From: Alviniconcha marisindica
Taxonomy: Eukaryota > Mollusca > Gastropoda > Provannidae
Assembly: GCA_018857735.1 (NCBI GenBank)
Contig: JABMCL010001339.1
Location: 53,501 to 117,500, forward strand
Length of the DNA: 64,000 nucleotides
Direction: 5' to 3'
Both the position numbers and the translations under genes were made by a program. Of this stretch, positions 12,578 through 24,379 are shown one piece after another. The notes beneath the pieces are model-generated. The model saw only the letters and a program-made list of their open reading frames with translations. It ran no database searches and was not told where the DNA came from. The number at the start of each line of letters is the position of its first letter. Positions within the stretch are counted from its first letter, which is position 1.

Positions 12578-13571
12578 CCCTGCAGACTGCAATCTGTATG
12601 ATTGAACACACTTTTTAAGCACAGACTTATTCTAGATTTTTTTGCACAAATCTTGATTAGAAAGCAGCATCAACAAGTAAATAAAAACAATTTATTTTTA
12701 TTTTTTATAACTGGAGTATGTTGTTACCCTGGTGTACACTTGCTGGAATTTTACTTGCTACATACATCCCCCTGTAGGACTCAGTGGTAGATGGCTCCCA
12801 ATAAATCAAAAGTGAGTGAAAGATAGTAGACAGCCGTGTATTTGACTGGTTACAGTGATTTTCTGATCAGTTATCGTAAACTGCTTTTGCCACCATATAG
12901 ATGTCACACTGGTTTGAAAAATGTCTATCGCAATCACTGTTGGGTTGGGCCAACCCAGCCTCTCATCCAGGAGCAAACTTGGGCCAAAGAAATGTATTCT
13001 GCAGGGGACCTCAAACCCCTAGATCCCGTCTGCATACTACATGAAGCACCAGGTCTGTTGACAACTGCATAGAGAATAAAGAAACATAGAAAGAATAGTT
13101 GTGATGTAGACAAATATAGGTAAAAGGCTGGTTAGATAGAAATCAGATGCAAGAGAGGAGTTGAAAATAGAAGCATCATGGGGAGAACTTTTAAAAATGA
13201 AATATAGGTGAAAGAGCTGGTATTCAGAAAGTAGAAGAAAAAAAAATGAGCAAAAAATATAAAGCAGCTTAGTAAAAAAAATAAAAATAAAAGGCATGAG
13301 AAGTTTGGCTTCATAGAAGCTTGATAGAAGCTTTTACACAATAAATATTTGACATAGCGCACCGTAATTTATTATCAAAAAGGTGCAAGATGGAGTGAAT
13401 ATTGTGTTATTTTCCTTGAAATGTGAGCACCTGTAGAATTTTCCTGTTGTTGCCAGTATATTGGACAGTCAGGTATTGTTCAGAGTTAGACACATCTCTG
13501 TTCAGTTCAACACTTTCTTCATGTTGTATCATTTTTAATGCTCTTCTCCCAACACTGCTTTATAAGTGTAA

Positions 13572-13573
<2 letters not shown>
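12131..13573. other. TMEM39 intron with a 32-bp poly-G run
   Basis: No exon recognised. A run of 32 consecutive G lies at 12545-12576. Its length should be treated as approximate because such runs are error-prone in sequencing. The rest is ordinary AT-rich intron. Confidence 0.5.
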
Positions 13574-13661
<88 letters not shown>

Positions 13662-13676
13662 TGTGTATGTGTGTGT
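13574..13676 (+). repeat. (GT)n microsatellite with GTAT interruptions
   Basis: About 50 GT units, the last third broken by ATGT interruptions. Intronic. Confidence 0.97.
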
Positions 13677-14404
13677 TTTAACACACTGTAACTTTCCTGT
13701 TATGTAATGGTCTGTCAATATCCAATATTGAAAATGTATTCAATTTTTGTTGTTGTTATTTTCTCTTCCGTTCAGTGTTTGCCAAGCCTATATTTTTTTC
13801 TTATGTACCACAGATATCTTTGCACCAAAACTAAGTATGTTGTTTCCTGTTACCAATAACCAGACTGGTGCAAACAAAGTGGGCATGCAGTTGCAGATTT
13901 GGTAAATTTTAATGCAATCTAGTTGAAACTTTGTAGGTTTGGGAAATCAAGTAACTGAACTAAGGCTTGCAGTAAGAAGGTGCAGTTTACCTGAAGGGGA
14001 ACTGAAGCAAGGACAGGTGTTTGCTTGAAAATCTAGAAAATCTAGTATAATGACAATAACTGACTTAGAGTATCCAGTCACACAACAGCGGTATTTTGCA
14101 ACTGCAAGGTGACAAACCTTTAATTGTTGGTGAGAGGGTGAGTGAATGAGAGCCTTACTAGCCTTGAGTTTGTTGGTGAGTGAGGGAGAAGGGCAGTGGA
14201 GGTGGGTATTGAGTGGTGTGCATGTATACATATTGGTGCTAATGAAATTGTTTGGTGTTTTAGTTTTTGTGTGGCCATTTGGTTGCAGGACTAAGCACTG
14301 GCTTGCGTATTTATTTAAATTGTATAACATGCAGTCGAAACATAAATTTCTGCATTTGTGATATATAGACAAGTTAACTTCTAATGTCATTCATAGTGGT
14401 AGTA

Positions 14405-14450
14405 CTCATTGAGTTTTCTCTGGTCACAGTGGAGTTTTCTCTGGTCACAG
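14405..14450 (+). repeat. 21-bp tandem duplication
   Basis: GAGTTTTCTCTGGTCACAG is repeated twice in direct succession. Confidence 0.85.
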
Positions 14451-14544
14451 CACTTTCAATGACTTTAACACATTTCAAGTTCATGGCAGTGTTAGAGCTG
14501 TTAGGAAACTCAAGAGTTGTTTCTTTTATTTTTCATCGTTTTTT

Positions 14545-14625
14545 GACTGTTTATCTGTTGTTTAAGTGTCATTTTGTGGCTTGATAAAGGGGATTTCCCT
14601 GAAAATTTGCATACTGTTTGTCCGT
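14545..14625. repeat. Single arm of a fold-back element
   Basis: The segment with TTGTTTAAGTGTC, GATAAAGGGGATT and GAAAATTTGCATACTG matches the right arm of the hairpin element at 53045-53229. No opposing arm is present here, so this is a half-copy or remnant. Confidence 0.6.
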
Positions 14626-15419
14626 GTTAAAATAAATAAGCGTTCATTTGAACCTTTTTGTGTTTGGATCTTGAAAGTTGTATGTTTGATCAGTTCTTTG
14701 ACATCTGATTCAGATTGATAGGAAACTCCAAATTTGTATATTTGGTCAGTTCTTTTGCCATCTAGTTGAAACTGAAGTTCTGATAAAGTCCACATTATGA
14801 CCATAGTTTGCTTTTTCATATGATCTACAGGTGAGGCAGCCTTTGTTATGAGGGTGATGCCAACCCTGGTGGCAGTTATAAGTTATCAGTGACTCTTACT
14901 ATAACCTAGAGCAGGCATCTTTAATAATTATGTAATTTCCCCTTAGCACTGCATATGTGTGAGTGCCTTGTTGAGTGTGTGTAGGGGTAGGGGCTGGGAT
15001 TAGTTTTGTAGTATGCATGCATGCTGGGCATCTAATGGTGCTTTGAGTCTTTTGAAAGTATTTCAGACCAGTGGCTGTCAGAGTTCTTGGTTTTGTCATT
15101 CTTGTTACTGAAACGTTATTCCTGTTACTGAGAATTCATTGTTTCTGTAACAGGAATGACAGAAAAGTGTAAAAAGAAGAAGGGGAAAAATGCAACTCCC
15201 TATCAATGGCAGAACAGTATTTTTTCTGGTGCCAGACAACTTCCGTCACATCTTCCCCATTATGCAGAGTGCAACAACATTCATATAACTGATTTTAGCA
15301 GTTTTGCTGGTGGTAACAAAAAGGACTGTGTGTTAGTATCCCTTACATTGCAAAGTTGTCAGTTGCCAGAATTTCTTGAAAACAACTGAGAACAACACTG
15401 GTTGCGTTCATACAGCTCA

Positions 15420-16290
15420 CTCAAGCAGTTTATACTGCATAATTGGAATTGCTCTGTCCATCTGTCCTATCCTACTGTCTGTGTGTCTGGGCTTTGTCCA
15501 GAAGATATCTTCTGAACCTTTCAAGATTTTCTAACCAAACTTGTTGTGATGGTTTACCACTGTGAACCAGAGTTTCTTGTGAAAAATAAAGGGTCCCAGT
15601 AAGGTCTTGCATAATCAAAATATGACCATTTCTAGTATGTCTTCTGGACTGCCTTCTCTCTTGTGTCTGATTATTTTACAGCATAACTTACTTTGGTGGT
15701 AGACCATCCGAAGTTGTTCAGTGAAAATAATGGATTGTTTTGTTCAAGGTCAGTGTCACAGCAAATGTTCAAAGTTTCATGCCTGTAGTCACAAGTAATT
15801 TAAGCAGGGTCCCATAGTGAGTGCCTATGGAATATAAATAGGTACCAAAGAATGGAATAGACATTGGTTTTTGATACAATACCAAAAGATGTGTTGTTGT
15901 GTGTTGATAGGGAGATGGATGGTTGACTTTTGATGTTGTAACAGTAAATTAGACAGACTTGTGATTTAGTGACTTTTGCTATGAACTGGTGTAAAAGAAT
16001 TTTGAATGTGATTCTTCCTGAGGTGACCCTGCATGGTTGATGGGATGTTAAAATCCAAGAACAGACTGCTCAAAACTGTAATGAATGTTTGTTGGGATGA
16101 TATCTTCTGAACCAGTGAACCTTTTGTAACCAAAGTTAACATCATCATAAGCCAGTGTGTCATGGAAAATAATTATATGCTATTTTCAAGGTCAAGGACA
16201 TAGGGTTCATATTTAATCAAAACATCAAAACAAAACAGTCATGTTTTGATTATATCTTCTGAATTGCTCATCCTTTTAAATAATAACCAA
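15420..16290. repeat. AGGTCA-type dispersed repeat cluster 2
   Basis: Several diverged units with a CTGTCTGTGTGTCTGGGCTT opening, AGAAGATATCTTCTGAACC, CTTTTGTAACCAAA, and AAGGTCA-bearing purine tracts. Unit boundaries are blurred. A related 'tgaggtgacc...ggatgttaaaatcc' motif appears at 16018-16053 and again near 16885, 17695 and 23310. Confidence 0.6.
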
Positions 16291-16367
16291 TTATAATAAT
16301 AATAATTAAGGTATTTGTAAAGAGCAAAATCTTGTCCATGGAAACTATTCTAAGTGCAGACATGCGT

Positions 16368-16462
<95 letters not shown>

Positions 16463-16615
16463 GCACCCCCACACACAAGCATGGTGACTATGCAAAGCTT
16501 AATTTACACAGCTTAAAATAGGCAGCAAACAGAGATGGATGAAGACAGCAGCTAACATGGCAGCTAGGTCTACAATTTTGGGAGAGAAAAAAATGTTTAT
16601 AGGTTATACTAGAAT
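16291..16615 (-). mobile_element. 3' end fragment of the CR1/Jockey-like LINE
   Basis: This is the 3' untranslated tail only: AAT repeats at 16294-16306, then AGAGCAAAATCTTGTCC, a CA microsatellite (16369-16459), and the ACTATGCAAAGCTTAATTTA segment also found at 28690. A strongly 5'-truncated antisense insertion is the simplest explanation. Confidence 0.7.
16369..16459 (+). repeat. (CA)n microsatellite in a LINE tail
   Basis: About 45 CA units with a single CC interruption, inside the LINE 3' tail. Confidence 0.97.
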
Positions 16616-16619
16616 CACA

Positions 16620-17250
16620 GTATCTATCTGTCTGTGTGTCCTGGCTTTGTCCAGATGATATCTTCTGGGAGTGGGTGGATGAATAAATGCATTCAGCAAT
16701 TTATAACCAAACTTGATGTGGTGGTGCTTCCATCATGAATCGGAGTGTCGTATGATCTGAACTTACCAGTTTGCACTAACCACCCCCCTTACTCTGTTCC
16801 ATTAATAAAATCCAACACAAAAGGATGCCTAAGTAACATCGCTAACCTGTTACACCCAGGGATGTATTTAATTCAACCTGAGGTACCCTGAGTGGTAGTT
16901 GGGATGTTTAAATCCGGAACAAATTTTTATCAGAAGTCTTCAGTGAAAAGATTGGATTGATGTGGTCAAAGTCACAGCAAAGTTTCAGATCAGAACCGAA
17001 CATGGGCACATGAATGTTTGTCTGGACAGTATCTTAAAAAATGTTGAACCATTGTAACAAACTTGGTATGATGGTGTATCCTTAGGAGCAGGAGTGTTAT
17101 GTGAAAATATTTGTTTGCTATTTTTAAGGTCAGGGCCACATTGAGGGCTCATAATCAAAATATGTGTTTCTACTTTATTTTCTGACCTGTGGATCCATTT
17201 GCAATGAAGCTTAGTCTGATGGTACATTGATATCGGCAGTGGGGTACTGC
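16620..17250. repeat. AGGTCA-type dispersed repeat cluster 3
   Basis: Two or three diverged units with CTGTCTGTGTGTCCTGGCTT, CCAGATGATATCTTCTG and AACTTG(G/A)TATG(A/G)TGGT landmarks, plus a GAGGTACCCTGAGTGGTAG variant of the 'ggatgtt-aaatcc' motif. Confidence 0.6.
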
Positions 17251-17313
17251 AATTGTAGGAATTAAGGTCCCTTTGTTGAGAACCTAGAGCTGACAGATTA
17301 ACCCTGTCCCTTT

Positions 17314-17590
17314 AAAGGAACTCTCCTTCAGAGGCTAAACTCCTTGTGAGCTTGGAGCAGGTTAAACAAACATGTTCCACAGAGAAAGTTTTGTGATTAG
17401 CGTGCTGTTGATTTTGTAATGATTTTATAAGAGGACTCTTTCCCAGACACCATGCCCAAACATTTTTTCATGAGATCTTTCTCGTGTTTTCCTATGACAT
17501 TACTAATAGGATACCAGAACTTCTCAGTTTTGTGTACATGTCAGTGTTTGTTTTTAAGAATCTGGACAATGTGTCTGAAATAATTTGTTT
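17314..17590. repeat. Repeat 'R', isolated copy
   Basis: About 275 bp starting AAAGGAACTCTCCTTC and running through GATACCAGAACTTCTCAG to TGTACATGTCA. Parts of the same sequence sit on both sides of repeat A at 53971-54140 and 58882-59060, in the same orientation. That arrangement suggests a terminal direct repeat, with this copy as a solo terminus. Confidence 0.55.
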
Positions 17591-17884
17591 TTATGTTTGT
17601 GAAGGGATTGGTTTTGTGGATTGACTTGACAAAGGGTTTTTATATGAGAAGAGTTTTGAAATGTGTGTTTGTTTATGAAATTAATTTGACTGTCCAGAGG
17701 CAACACTGTGTGGTTGACAGGATGTTAAAATCCAGTTACTAACTCTGTCTTGTCCTTTTTCTGCTAATGGCCCCCCTTATTTTCTTTCTTTTTTCTTTCT
17801 TTCTTTTTTCTCTTTCAAAACCTGTTTGATAGATCAGTTTTTTTGTATGGCTTTTGTTGAGCAGCTAGGAGATGATAGTTGGTC

Positions 17885-18962
17885 TGTGGTAACAATAACA
17901 ATATACTTTATTAATCCCAGTGGGAAATTAAAGCTGTTGTTCGATCGCACAACGAAGAACATATCTCAATAATTCTAAGTCATGAAACACATACACATAC
18001 ACACTCTTAGACATACGCCCCCTTTCTCTCAATCTGCATACACTAATAGAAAACCCCAAATTACCTGATATGCTTTCTCTGTGTCAAACCAAAATGTAAA
18101 AACTCTCAAATAAAAATCATTAGGTTCACACATGCCCAACCCTCCATTAGAAAGTTATCATCCTCAACAGACGTCTTGACGCATGTGCACACTCAGTTAA
18201 TGACTGGTATAATTTTCATTAAAAACTGACAGAGCCAAGCGTAAAAACAAGGCTTTATAATGGTTTGCGTTCTTGGAAGTAAAATCTTCCACTCCTGTTG
18301 TTATGTCTGCTATCAAAGTAGTGTCTCATTTGGTGTGTAGGGTCATTTAATATTTGATTTAGTTTTCTGTACAGTCTCTTTTCGTGTAAAGTCTTAAAAC
18401 TGTGCGGTGGCTTTCCCACAACATGACCTCTTTTTTTTACAATCTTTTCCAACCTCCCTCTATCTAATTTTGAAATATTCCCACCCCAACAGACAGAACC
18501 AAATATAATAATACAACATATTACAGCATTACAAAAAGTTACTAGCATATCTGAATTTACTCCAAATGATCTCAGCTTTCTCATACAATACATTCTCGAG
18601 TTAAAGTTTTTCAGCACAGAGTTGCTGTTCTCTTTCCAGTTCAATTTACTATCAAAAACCTCACCTAAGTACTTATATGGATCTACTCTCTCTCCTCTGC
18701 TTCTCCTTTAATGTAGACTGGTTTGGGGCATCTTTGATTTTTCCTTAAATCAATGCACATCTCTTTCATTTTGGAAACATTTAAATACAAGTAATTTTTA
18801 TCACACCAATTCACAAAGTTTTCAATCTGCTTGTGGTATATTGCATCTTCATCATTACAAAAAAATTCAACCAGTTCTGTATCATCTGCAAATTTTACTA
18901 GAGGACATGACTCATTGGTGCTTCTACAGTCAGCTGTATACAGAGCAAACAAAAAGGGTGAT
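17885..18962 (-). mobile_element. Rex1/Babar-like LINE, 5'-truncated and frameshifted
   Basis: Two conceptual fragments on the minus strand form the C-terminal part of a reverse transcriptase. The first (18952-18683) begins in LFALYTADC and contains the polymerase motif VKFADDTELV and then NWCDKNYLYLNVSKMKE. The second (18644-18255) carries the thumb/C-terminal region with CWGGNISKLDRGRLEKIVK. A frameshift separates them. The 3' end at 17885-17930 carries ATACTTTATTAATCCCAGTG, a typical end of this LINE group. It is antisense inside the TMEM39 intron and not functional. Confidence 0.8.
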
Positions 18963-19288
18963 ATGAGCCCTAAGTGCTTTACAATGGCAACAAAACCAGG
19001 CCAAATTTCAGAAAATCAAACACCCTGAGGCATTTTGAGGTAGAAGCTGTCAGAGAACGTTATCTAAAGGAACTGGTTATGCTGAATCCATTTCTGGGGA
19101 CGGCCAAAGTCAAAAATGCTTACTTTGTCTGGTATCCTAAGATACTCAACATGGCCGACAAAATGCTGTAAAAAATACTATCAGCACAGTGTTCTGATAT
19201 TTGCTAGACTTTCACAACACTTTTCGAAATATGTGAAGCTTTGTTTTAGACCTCTTTCAGGTTTTGTTATACCCCATGTAAAAATACT

Positions 19289-20110
19289 GGGGGGTGGGGG
19301 GGGGGGGGGGGGGATATACTGGAATTGCTGTGTCCTTGTGTCCGTCTCTTCATGTATCTGTCTGCCGGGCTTTGTCCAGAGATATCCTCTGAACAGCTCA
19401 ACCTTTTGCATCCAAACCGGATGCAGTGGTGAATCATCCTGAGCTGGTGTGTCATGCACAAGAATTGGGATCTTCAAGGTCAAGGCCACAATAAGGGCTT
19501 GTATAATCACAATATGATTGTTTCAACTATTATCTTCAAAACTGATTTAAAAAAAAAAAAAAATTGCAACCAAATTTAGTTTGTTGGTAGACCATAAGCC
19601 AAAACATACTTTGAAAATGTGCTATTGTTGTATAAAAGGTCAAGGTCACAGTAATGGTTGAAAAATTCAATTTAACGTTTGTTTGGATGGTACCTTCTGA
19701 ACAACTGAAACTTTAGTAACCGAACTTGGTACTGTGATACATGATCATGAATCACAGTCACCCAAGGTCTTATGAAAGGTGTGCTTTGCTGTGGTTAAGG
19801 TCAGGGTCACAGCAAAGGTTCAAAATGTCACTATTTACCCGGATGATATTTTTTGAATGATTTAATCTTTTGTAGCCAAACATAGTATGGAAATGCATCA
19901 TTATGAGCCAGAGTGTTCTGTGAAAAATGCTTTGCTATCTTCAAGGTCAAGGTCACAGTGTGGGATCATATCGTTTCTACTCTGTCTTCAGCACTGGTGA
20001 TCCCTTTGCAACCAAACTCAGTTGGATGGGACACCATCCTAAGCCAGACTGCCTTGTAAAAAGATTGTGAATTGCCTTGTTCAAAGTCAAGTTCATAATG
20101 ACAGTTAACA
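19289..20110. repeat. AGGTCA-type dispersed repeat cluster 4
   Basis: At least three units. One includes a poly-G run (19289-19313), the 'tgtctgccgggctttgtcc' opening, AGATATCCTCTGAAC, and several AAGGTCAAGG(T/C)CACA tracts (about 19478, 19640 and 19940). Confidence 0.65.
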
Positions 20111-20315
20111 AGTCACTGAATATTTGTCAGTCCTATATTTTCTGTACTACTGATCTTTGCAACCAAAATCAGTGTACTGATGTACTATTACTAATAACAA
20201 GACCAAGTGCAAACAAATTGGACATACGTGTAGACAGGAACAGTGATTTACAGTATTTAGGCACACAACGGGTGGTATTTCACCATGCAAGGCGACAAAC
20301 TGTGTTGACATCCAA

Positions 20316-20397
20316 TTCTATTGAGATTGTTTTGGTTTTGCTATCATGCTGATGCGTGTGAATTGTTTTGGTTTTGCTATCATGCTGATGCGTGTGA
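20316..20397 (+). repeat. ~40-bp tandem duplication
   Basis: Two direct copies of a unit containing TTGTTTTGGTTTTGCTATC and ATGCTGATGCGTGTGAA. Confidence 0.85.
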
Positions 20398-20569
20398 ATG
20401 AAATACATCAGTGCCCTGTAGAGGGCAAAGCTACACTTAAGATGGAAACTTTGTGGTAAAATGTGCAAAGAAGAAGTTCAGCCAAAGTCAGAAATTGCTC
20501 AATGGCACAGGAAAGAAAGATGGTGGTATTGTTTGTTTTACCATTGGGATGCCTAAGCTCAGCATGTAG

Positions 20570-21690
20570 CAGTGTTTGGAGATTTGGCTGACAGTTTTAT
20601 CAGGTCTCTTCTGCAAGCTGGATGTGCCTTCAAGCGCATCGACATCGACAGATATGAAACCTCAATCAAACGTGGAACCTGGAAGCGATGAGCAAAGGTT
20701 TCCAGCTAGTCAGAAGAATGATTGAAAGCCCGGTGATCCCCCTGCCTGCCAAATGGGAAACCTTATCCCATCCTAAAATACACAAAGCTGACGTTGTCCT
20801 TGCCACTCAAACTAAAGACACCAGTTGACAAAACGATTTTAGCTGGTGGTGGTTTCACCGATGCCACTCAAATCGAGTCTCCCGACCCAGGTACAGACAC
20901 AAGTCATTAACTTTGGAGGCCTCTCATGAGGAGCCGGCAGATATGAAGGTGTTCCTCTGGTGAATAACCAAGCATCTAGCATTTTTGTTGTTTCACAAGA
21001 CACACAGATTTTGCTGTTACTGCTGGTACATTTTGACAAAATGAAATGTCCAAAAATCTGGATTAAAAGATAGCATGTCCCTACTCACACCACTGTGGAT
21101 CATTCAGACATAGAAAGGGATCAGCTTCAGAAATTGCGGGCTGGATTTCATGCCCACACTGGGTGTGATTCAACTGGTTGGTGGGGAATCTAGCCGGAAT
21201 GTTTTTCAGCAGTACTAGGGTCTGCAGAAATCACCAAGAAAGGTGATCTCCCTGAGATGCAGAACTCTTCATTTGTAAAATAGAGTGTGCAAAAGTGAGA
21301 CACTGTCAACATGGCCCGGTCAGTCATGAGTTGCAAAGCCCATAATTAATGCCAGAAAATTTGCCCCCAACAAATGATGTGCTCTCTTTTAACATCAAAC
21401 AGGCCAACTGTTAGGCAGCAGTTTGGCAACAATGTCATCTGCAGCACCCACAACCCCTTCCACCTGGGACCAATGGATGGAGGCTTGAAGACAGTGTTTT
21501 TGTATCAGTTCTTAAGTCTCTTCCTTCAGGTCCTGATGCATGTGCTGACCTCATCTTCCATGCTTGCACAAAGCAATATAGAAGAATCAGTTGCAAATGC
21601 AGAATGTCTCGTCTACCATGCACAGCAACGGGCAAATGTCATGACACTGGCAATATCTGTTACAATGGTTAAAGAACACTGAAATGCTTC
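20570..21690 (+). pseudogene. Decayed 'HEEAD/TGCD' family gene, C-terminal half
   Basis: Reading the + strand across frames gives, in order: ADSFIRSLLQAGCAFKRIDI and RYETSIKRGTWKR (~20590-20690), a PLPAKWE segment, DKTILAGGGFTDATQIESPD (~20828-20890), EASHEEPADMKVFL (~20916), FVVSQDTQILLLLLVHFDK (20984-21040), AGFHAHTGCDST (~21140), LPPTNDVLSFNIKQAN then AAVWQQC (~21361-21437), and a Cys-rich end with SCKCRMSRLPCTATGKC (~21590-21640). This is the module order of a large uncharacterised gene family in corals, molluscs and other invertebrates. The HEEAD and SxDTD motifs resemble FEN/PIN nuclease acidic clusters (inference). Many stops and frameshifts show it is dead, and the DTD motif reads DTQ. 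It lies in the large TMEM39 intron, in sense orientation. Confidence 0.75.
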
Positions 21691-22744
21691 ATCCACTGAC
21701 GCTATCTGTTAACTGATTGCTAATGTCGTGTCACTGATGAGCACCAAATACCAACACTTCGTAAATCTTTTAGGTCGCTAAAGTCATGGTATTCTGAATA
21801 ACGTTATTATTGCATCAGTATTCTTCAGCCCTTAAAAAACTCTCTCTCTCTGCCTTCATTTCTGCCCATTTTTCATTTATGACCACAGAAGTGTGGATAA
21901 TTATTTTCCGTGATATCAAGTAATTTATCTTAAAAATGATTTTCATTTTTGATTTAATCATTCAGAAATGTTTTCCCTCCTTTGTCAAATATTCAACCCT
22001 TCCCTCTCTTTCTTTCCATAATTAGTGTCCCTGAAACAAAGACGGGTCCGTAATTATTTTGTTTATGATGATTACTTTGAAAGGCATCTGTAGACTGAAT
22101 TTGGCATGGAAGATGTGTTATTTCATTCTACTCCAACTTCAGAATTTATAGATATGGATTTTGTTTATGAAGCTTTCATGTCTTGACGTGGCCTTGTTGT
22201 TGTTATTGTTGTTGTCGTTGCTGCTGCTGTTGTTTGTTTGCTTTTTTTGTGCTTTTTTTTCAGACTCTCAGATCAACAATGCCAAGCAGTGGTCATTCAC
22301 CCTGATTATCATAGTTAACTGGGTGTTAAAAAACCCCAAAACAAGTTCCTTCCTTCCTTCCCCTCATTAGTCAACTTTATTCCTTCTATGGATTGACTGA
22401 TTAGATTGCAAATATCACCACAAGGACATTAGAAAATAGGATTGTCTTTTTCTTGTGCTCTTACACTGTAAATTAGGACCAAAGTTAGTAATTATTGAAG
22501 TCCTTTTGTAAAATTTCAGACACATGAGTTTTTCAGCGATTTTTAGTTTTTTCAGCAGCCATTTTTAATATTTAATTTTACAGCACAAAATATGCATATG
22601 ACGCCCTGGCAGACATCAGAAATGGAAAGAGCACACAAAAATCATTTAGAAAAAGCTGTGTGTCCACTTTGACCTCGAAAAGCAGACCTCTTCATATTTA
22701 AGCCCATTTTTGCAGATTTGACCTAATCTGTATTCTCTGCTTCT
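21691..22744. other. TMEM39 intron, one SINE-tail-like motif
   Basis: No exon recognised. A TGTTGTTGTT-rich tract lies near 22195. A CATAGTTAACTGGGTGTTAA motif at 22308-22330 matches the SINE-tail-like motif seen near 4230, 24070 and 35690. Confidence 0.45.
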
Positions 22745-23240
22745 GAGTAAACCCACTGCACTTTTGTCGTATGTGACTCCAAATGAGTAACTGCAGCTTT
22801 ACACAGCGCGTTTTGAATATTGACTAAATTGGTTACATTGTTGCTGTTTAGTTGTTACATGGCTGGTGCAACATGAAACTGCTTCCATTTTGGTGTACAT
22901 TCTGTGCACTCCATACAACCATGCACCAGTTTTCAGTGTCACTTGATTTGATGCAACATATGTAGGGTGTATGTGTGTTTAGTAGTAACCTGCCACCTGC
23001 ACTTTTAGCAGAATGACAGAGATCTTCTAGGTACTACTGTGGTAACACAGGGGTGGAACCGATGCTGACATACGAGACAGCACAGAAAGTTGACCCCAGA
23101 GAATAAACTTCTCCCACCATTCATGCCAGGACTCAAACCGGGAATAAACTTCTCCCACTATTCTTGCTAGGATTCAAATCCAAAACCGTATGATCATGAA
23201 TCTGGGACTCTACAACTGGGCTATCCCCGCTCTCCTGATT
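22745..23240 (-). mobile_element. tRNA-headed SINE family S1, copy 1
   Basis: About 490 bp matching 30805-31250 and 37500-37935. Shared blocks are TTTGAATATT, CCATACAACCATGCACCA, ACCTGCCACCTGCACTTTT, ATGAC(A/C)G(A/G)GATCTT, and a right end that in minus orientation is a degenerate tRNA-like A box/B box head. A ~40-bp segment next to the head (AATAAACTTCTCCCAC) is duplicated. Nearly all CpGs of the family are TG or CA here. Confidence 0.75.
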
Positions 23241-23299
23241 TTGTAGGTTTGACTTGAGGATGTGAGAAGATTTTTTTAATGTTTATGTATGGCAGAGTT

Positions 23300-23560
23300 T
23301 GTTTGCCCTGAGGTGACCATGTGCAGTTGACAGGATGTTAAAATCCAATTACTAACTTCTGAACTGCTGAACCTTTTGTAACTAAACTTGGTATAGTGAT
23401 GCAGCATCATGAAGTGGAGTATCACTTGAAAAGATTGATTTGCTATATTGCTATCACCACAGTCAAGGTCACATTGCTCAGATAATTATATTATGACTGA
23501 TTCTAACATGTTTACTGAACTGCTGATCCTTTTGCAACCAAACTTAGTCTGATGGAATGT
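23300..23560. repeat. AGGTCA-type dispersed repeat cluster 5
   Basis: One unit plus the 'ccctgaggtgacc...ggatgttaaaatcc' motif. It ends less than 90 bp before a TMEM39 exon. Confidence 0.6.
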
Positions 23561-23643
23561 TATTATCATTTATTTGCAAGGTGACAGACTTTGTTGAGAG
23601 CTGTTTTCACAAAATGTGCTTACTGTGTTTTTTTCTTCTTCAG

Positions 23644-23828
23644 AATACGCTTTATTATGACACATGGTGGGTTGGCCAACACGTGTGTTTAACTTGGTTG
23701 AGCACATTCCTTATGCTTGTGACTCACTTCTTGTCACCACGTTATTTGGACCTTCTTCATCGGAGTGCCCTTCACCTTGGCCGATGGCAGCGAGTGGAGG
23801 GCAGACATGTTCATGTCCCTTACAGTGC
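23644..23828 (+). CDS. TMEM39: TMEM39, transmembrane exon
   Basis: The exon lies between TTCTTCTTCAG and GTAAGT. It encodes 61 codons plus two bases: NTLYYDTWWVGQHVCLTWLS, a membrane segment continuing through FLMLVTHFLSPRYLDLLHRS, and ALHLGRWQRVEGRH. Vertebrate TMEM39A has the equivalents YYDMRW, LLPSKYCDLLHKSA and HLGKWQKLE in the same order, so identity is secure. It enters in phase 0 from the exon ~20 kb upstream and leaves in phase 2, with the split Ala codon (gc|g) completed in the next exon. Confidence 0.94.
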
Positions 23829-24379
23829 GTAAGTTGGGCTGTCTTCTCTGTTACCAGATTTCTTCACAGTACAGGTCAGAACAGTTATAATGTTTGTCTC
23901 AAGCTTTACTTAGTTAAAGTAGATCATGTATCTGTATATGGAAACTGTCAGGCATTTTATGGAGACTTGGGACAGACTGTTATGTCAGACCACTATGAAC
24001 ACTCATTCACACAGGAAGTGTCAGTAGTAAAAACCTCTGAAAGTGCAAAAGCAGTGATTGACAATCAGGTTGACTGGGTGTTTAAAAATTCAAGTACCTA
24101 CCGTCAGACTGATTAGTTTTGTTTGACAGCAATCTCTTTTGAAGTAAGGCATTTTATCACAACTTTGCTTGCATTTTGGTACTTTAATTTTTGTTTTTGT
24201 TTGTTTGCTTGTTTGACAGCCATCTCTTCTGAAGGGAGATTAACAATTTAATTGCTTGCATTTTGGTTCTTTAATTATTAATTATTATTTTTTACAAGAG
24301 ATGTCTGGGTTTGTTCAGCTAGTTCAGGGTTCAACGTAAAGATGAAAGTTGCATGGGCCAGTTTACCCACCTGCTGTTA

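Noticed and set aside
12319..12609. Poly-Pro protein on the minus strand
   Set aside because: The proline run is the translation of a 32-base poly-G homopolymer.
15156..15389. 77-codon Lys-rich frame
   Set aside because: No family match, and it sits in CpG-depleted intron DNA next to a short inverted repeat.
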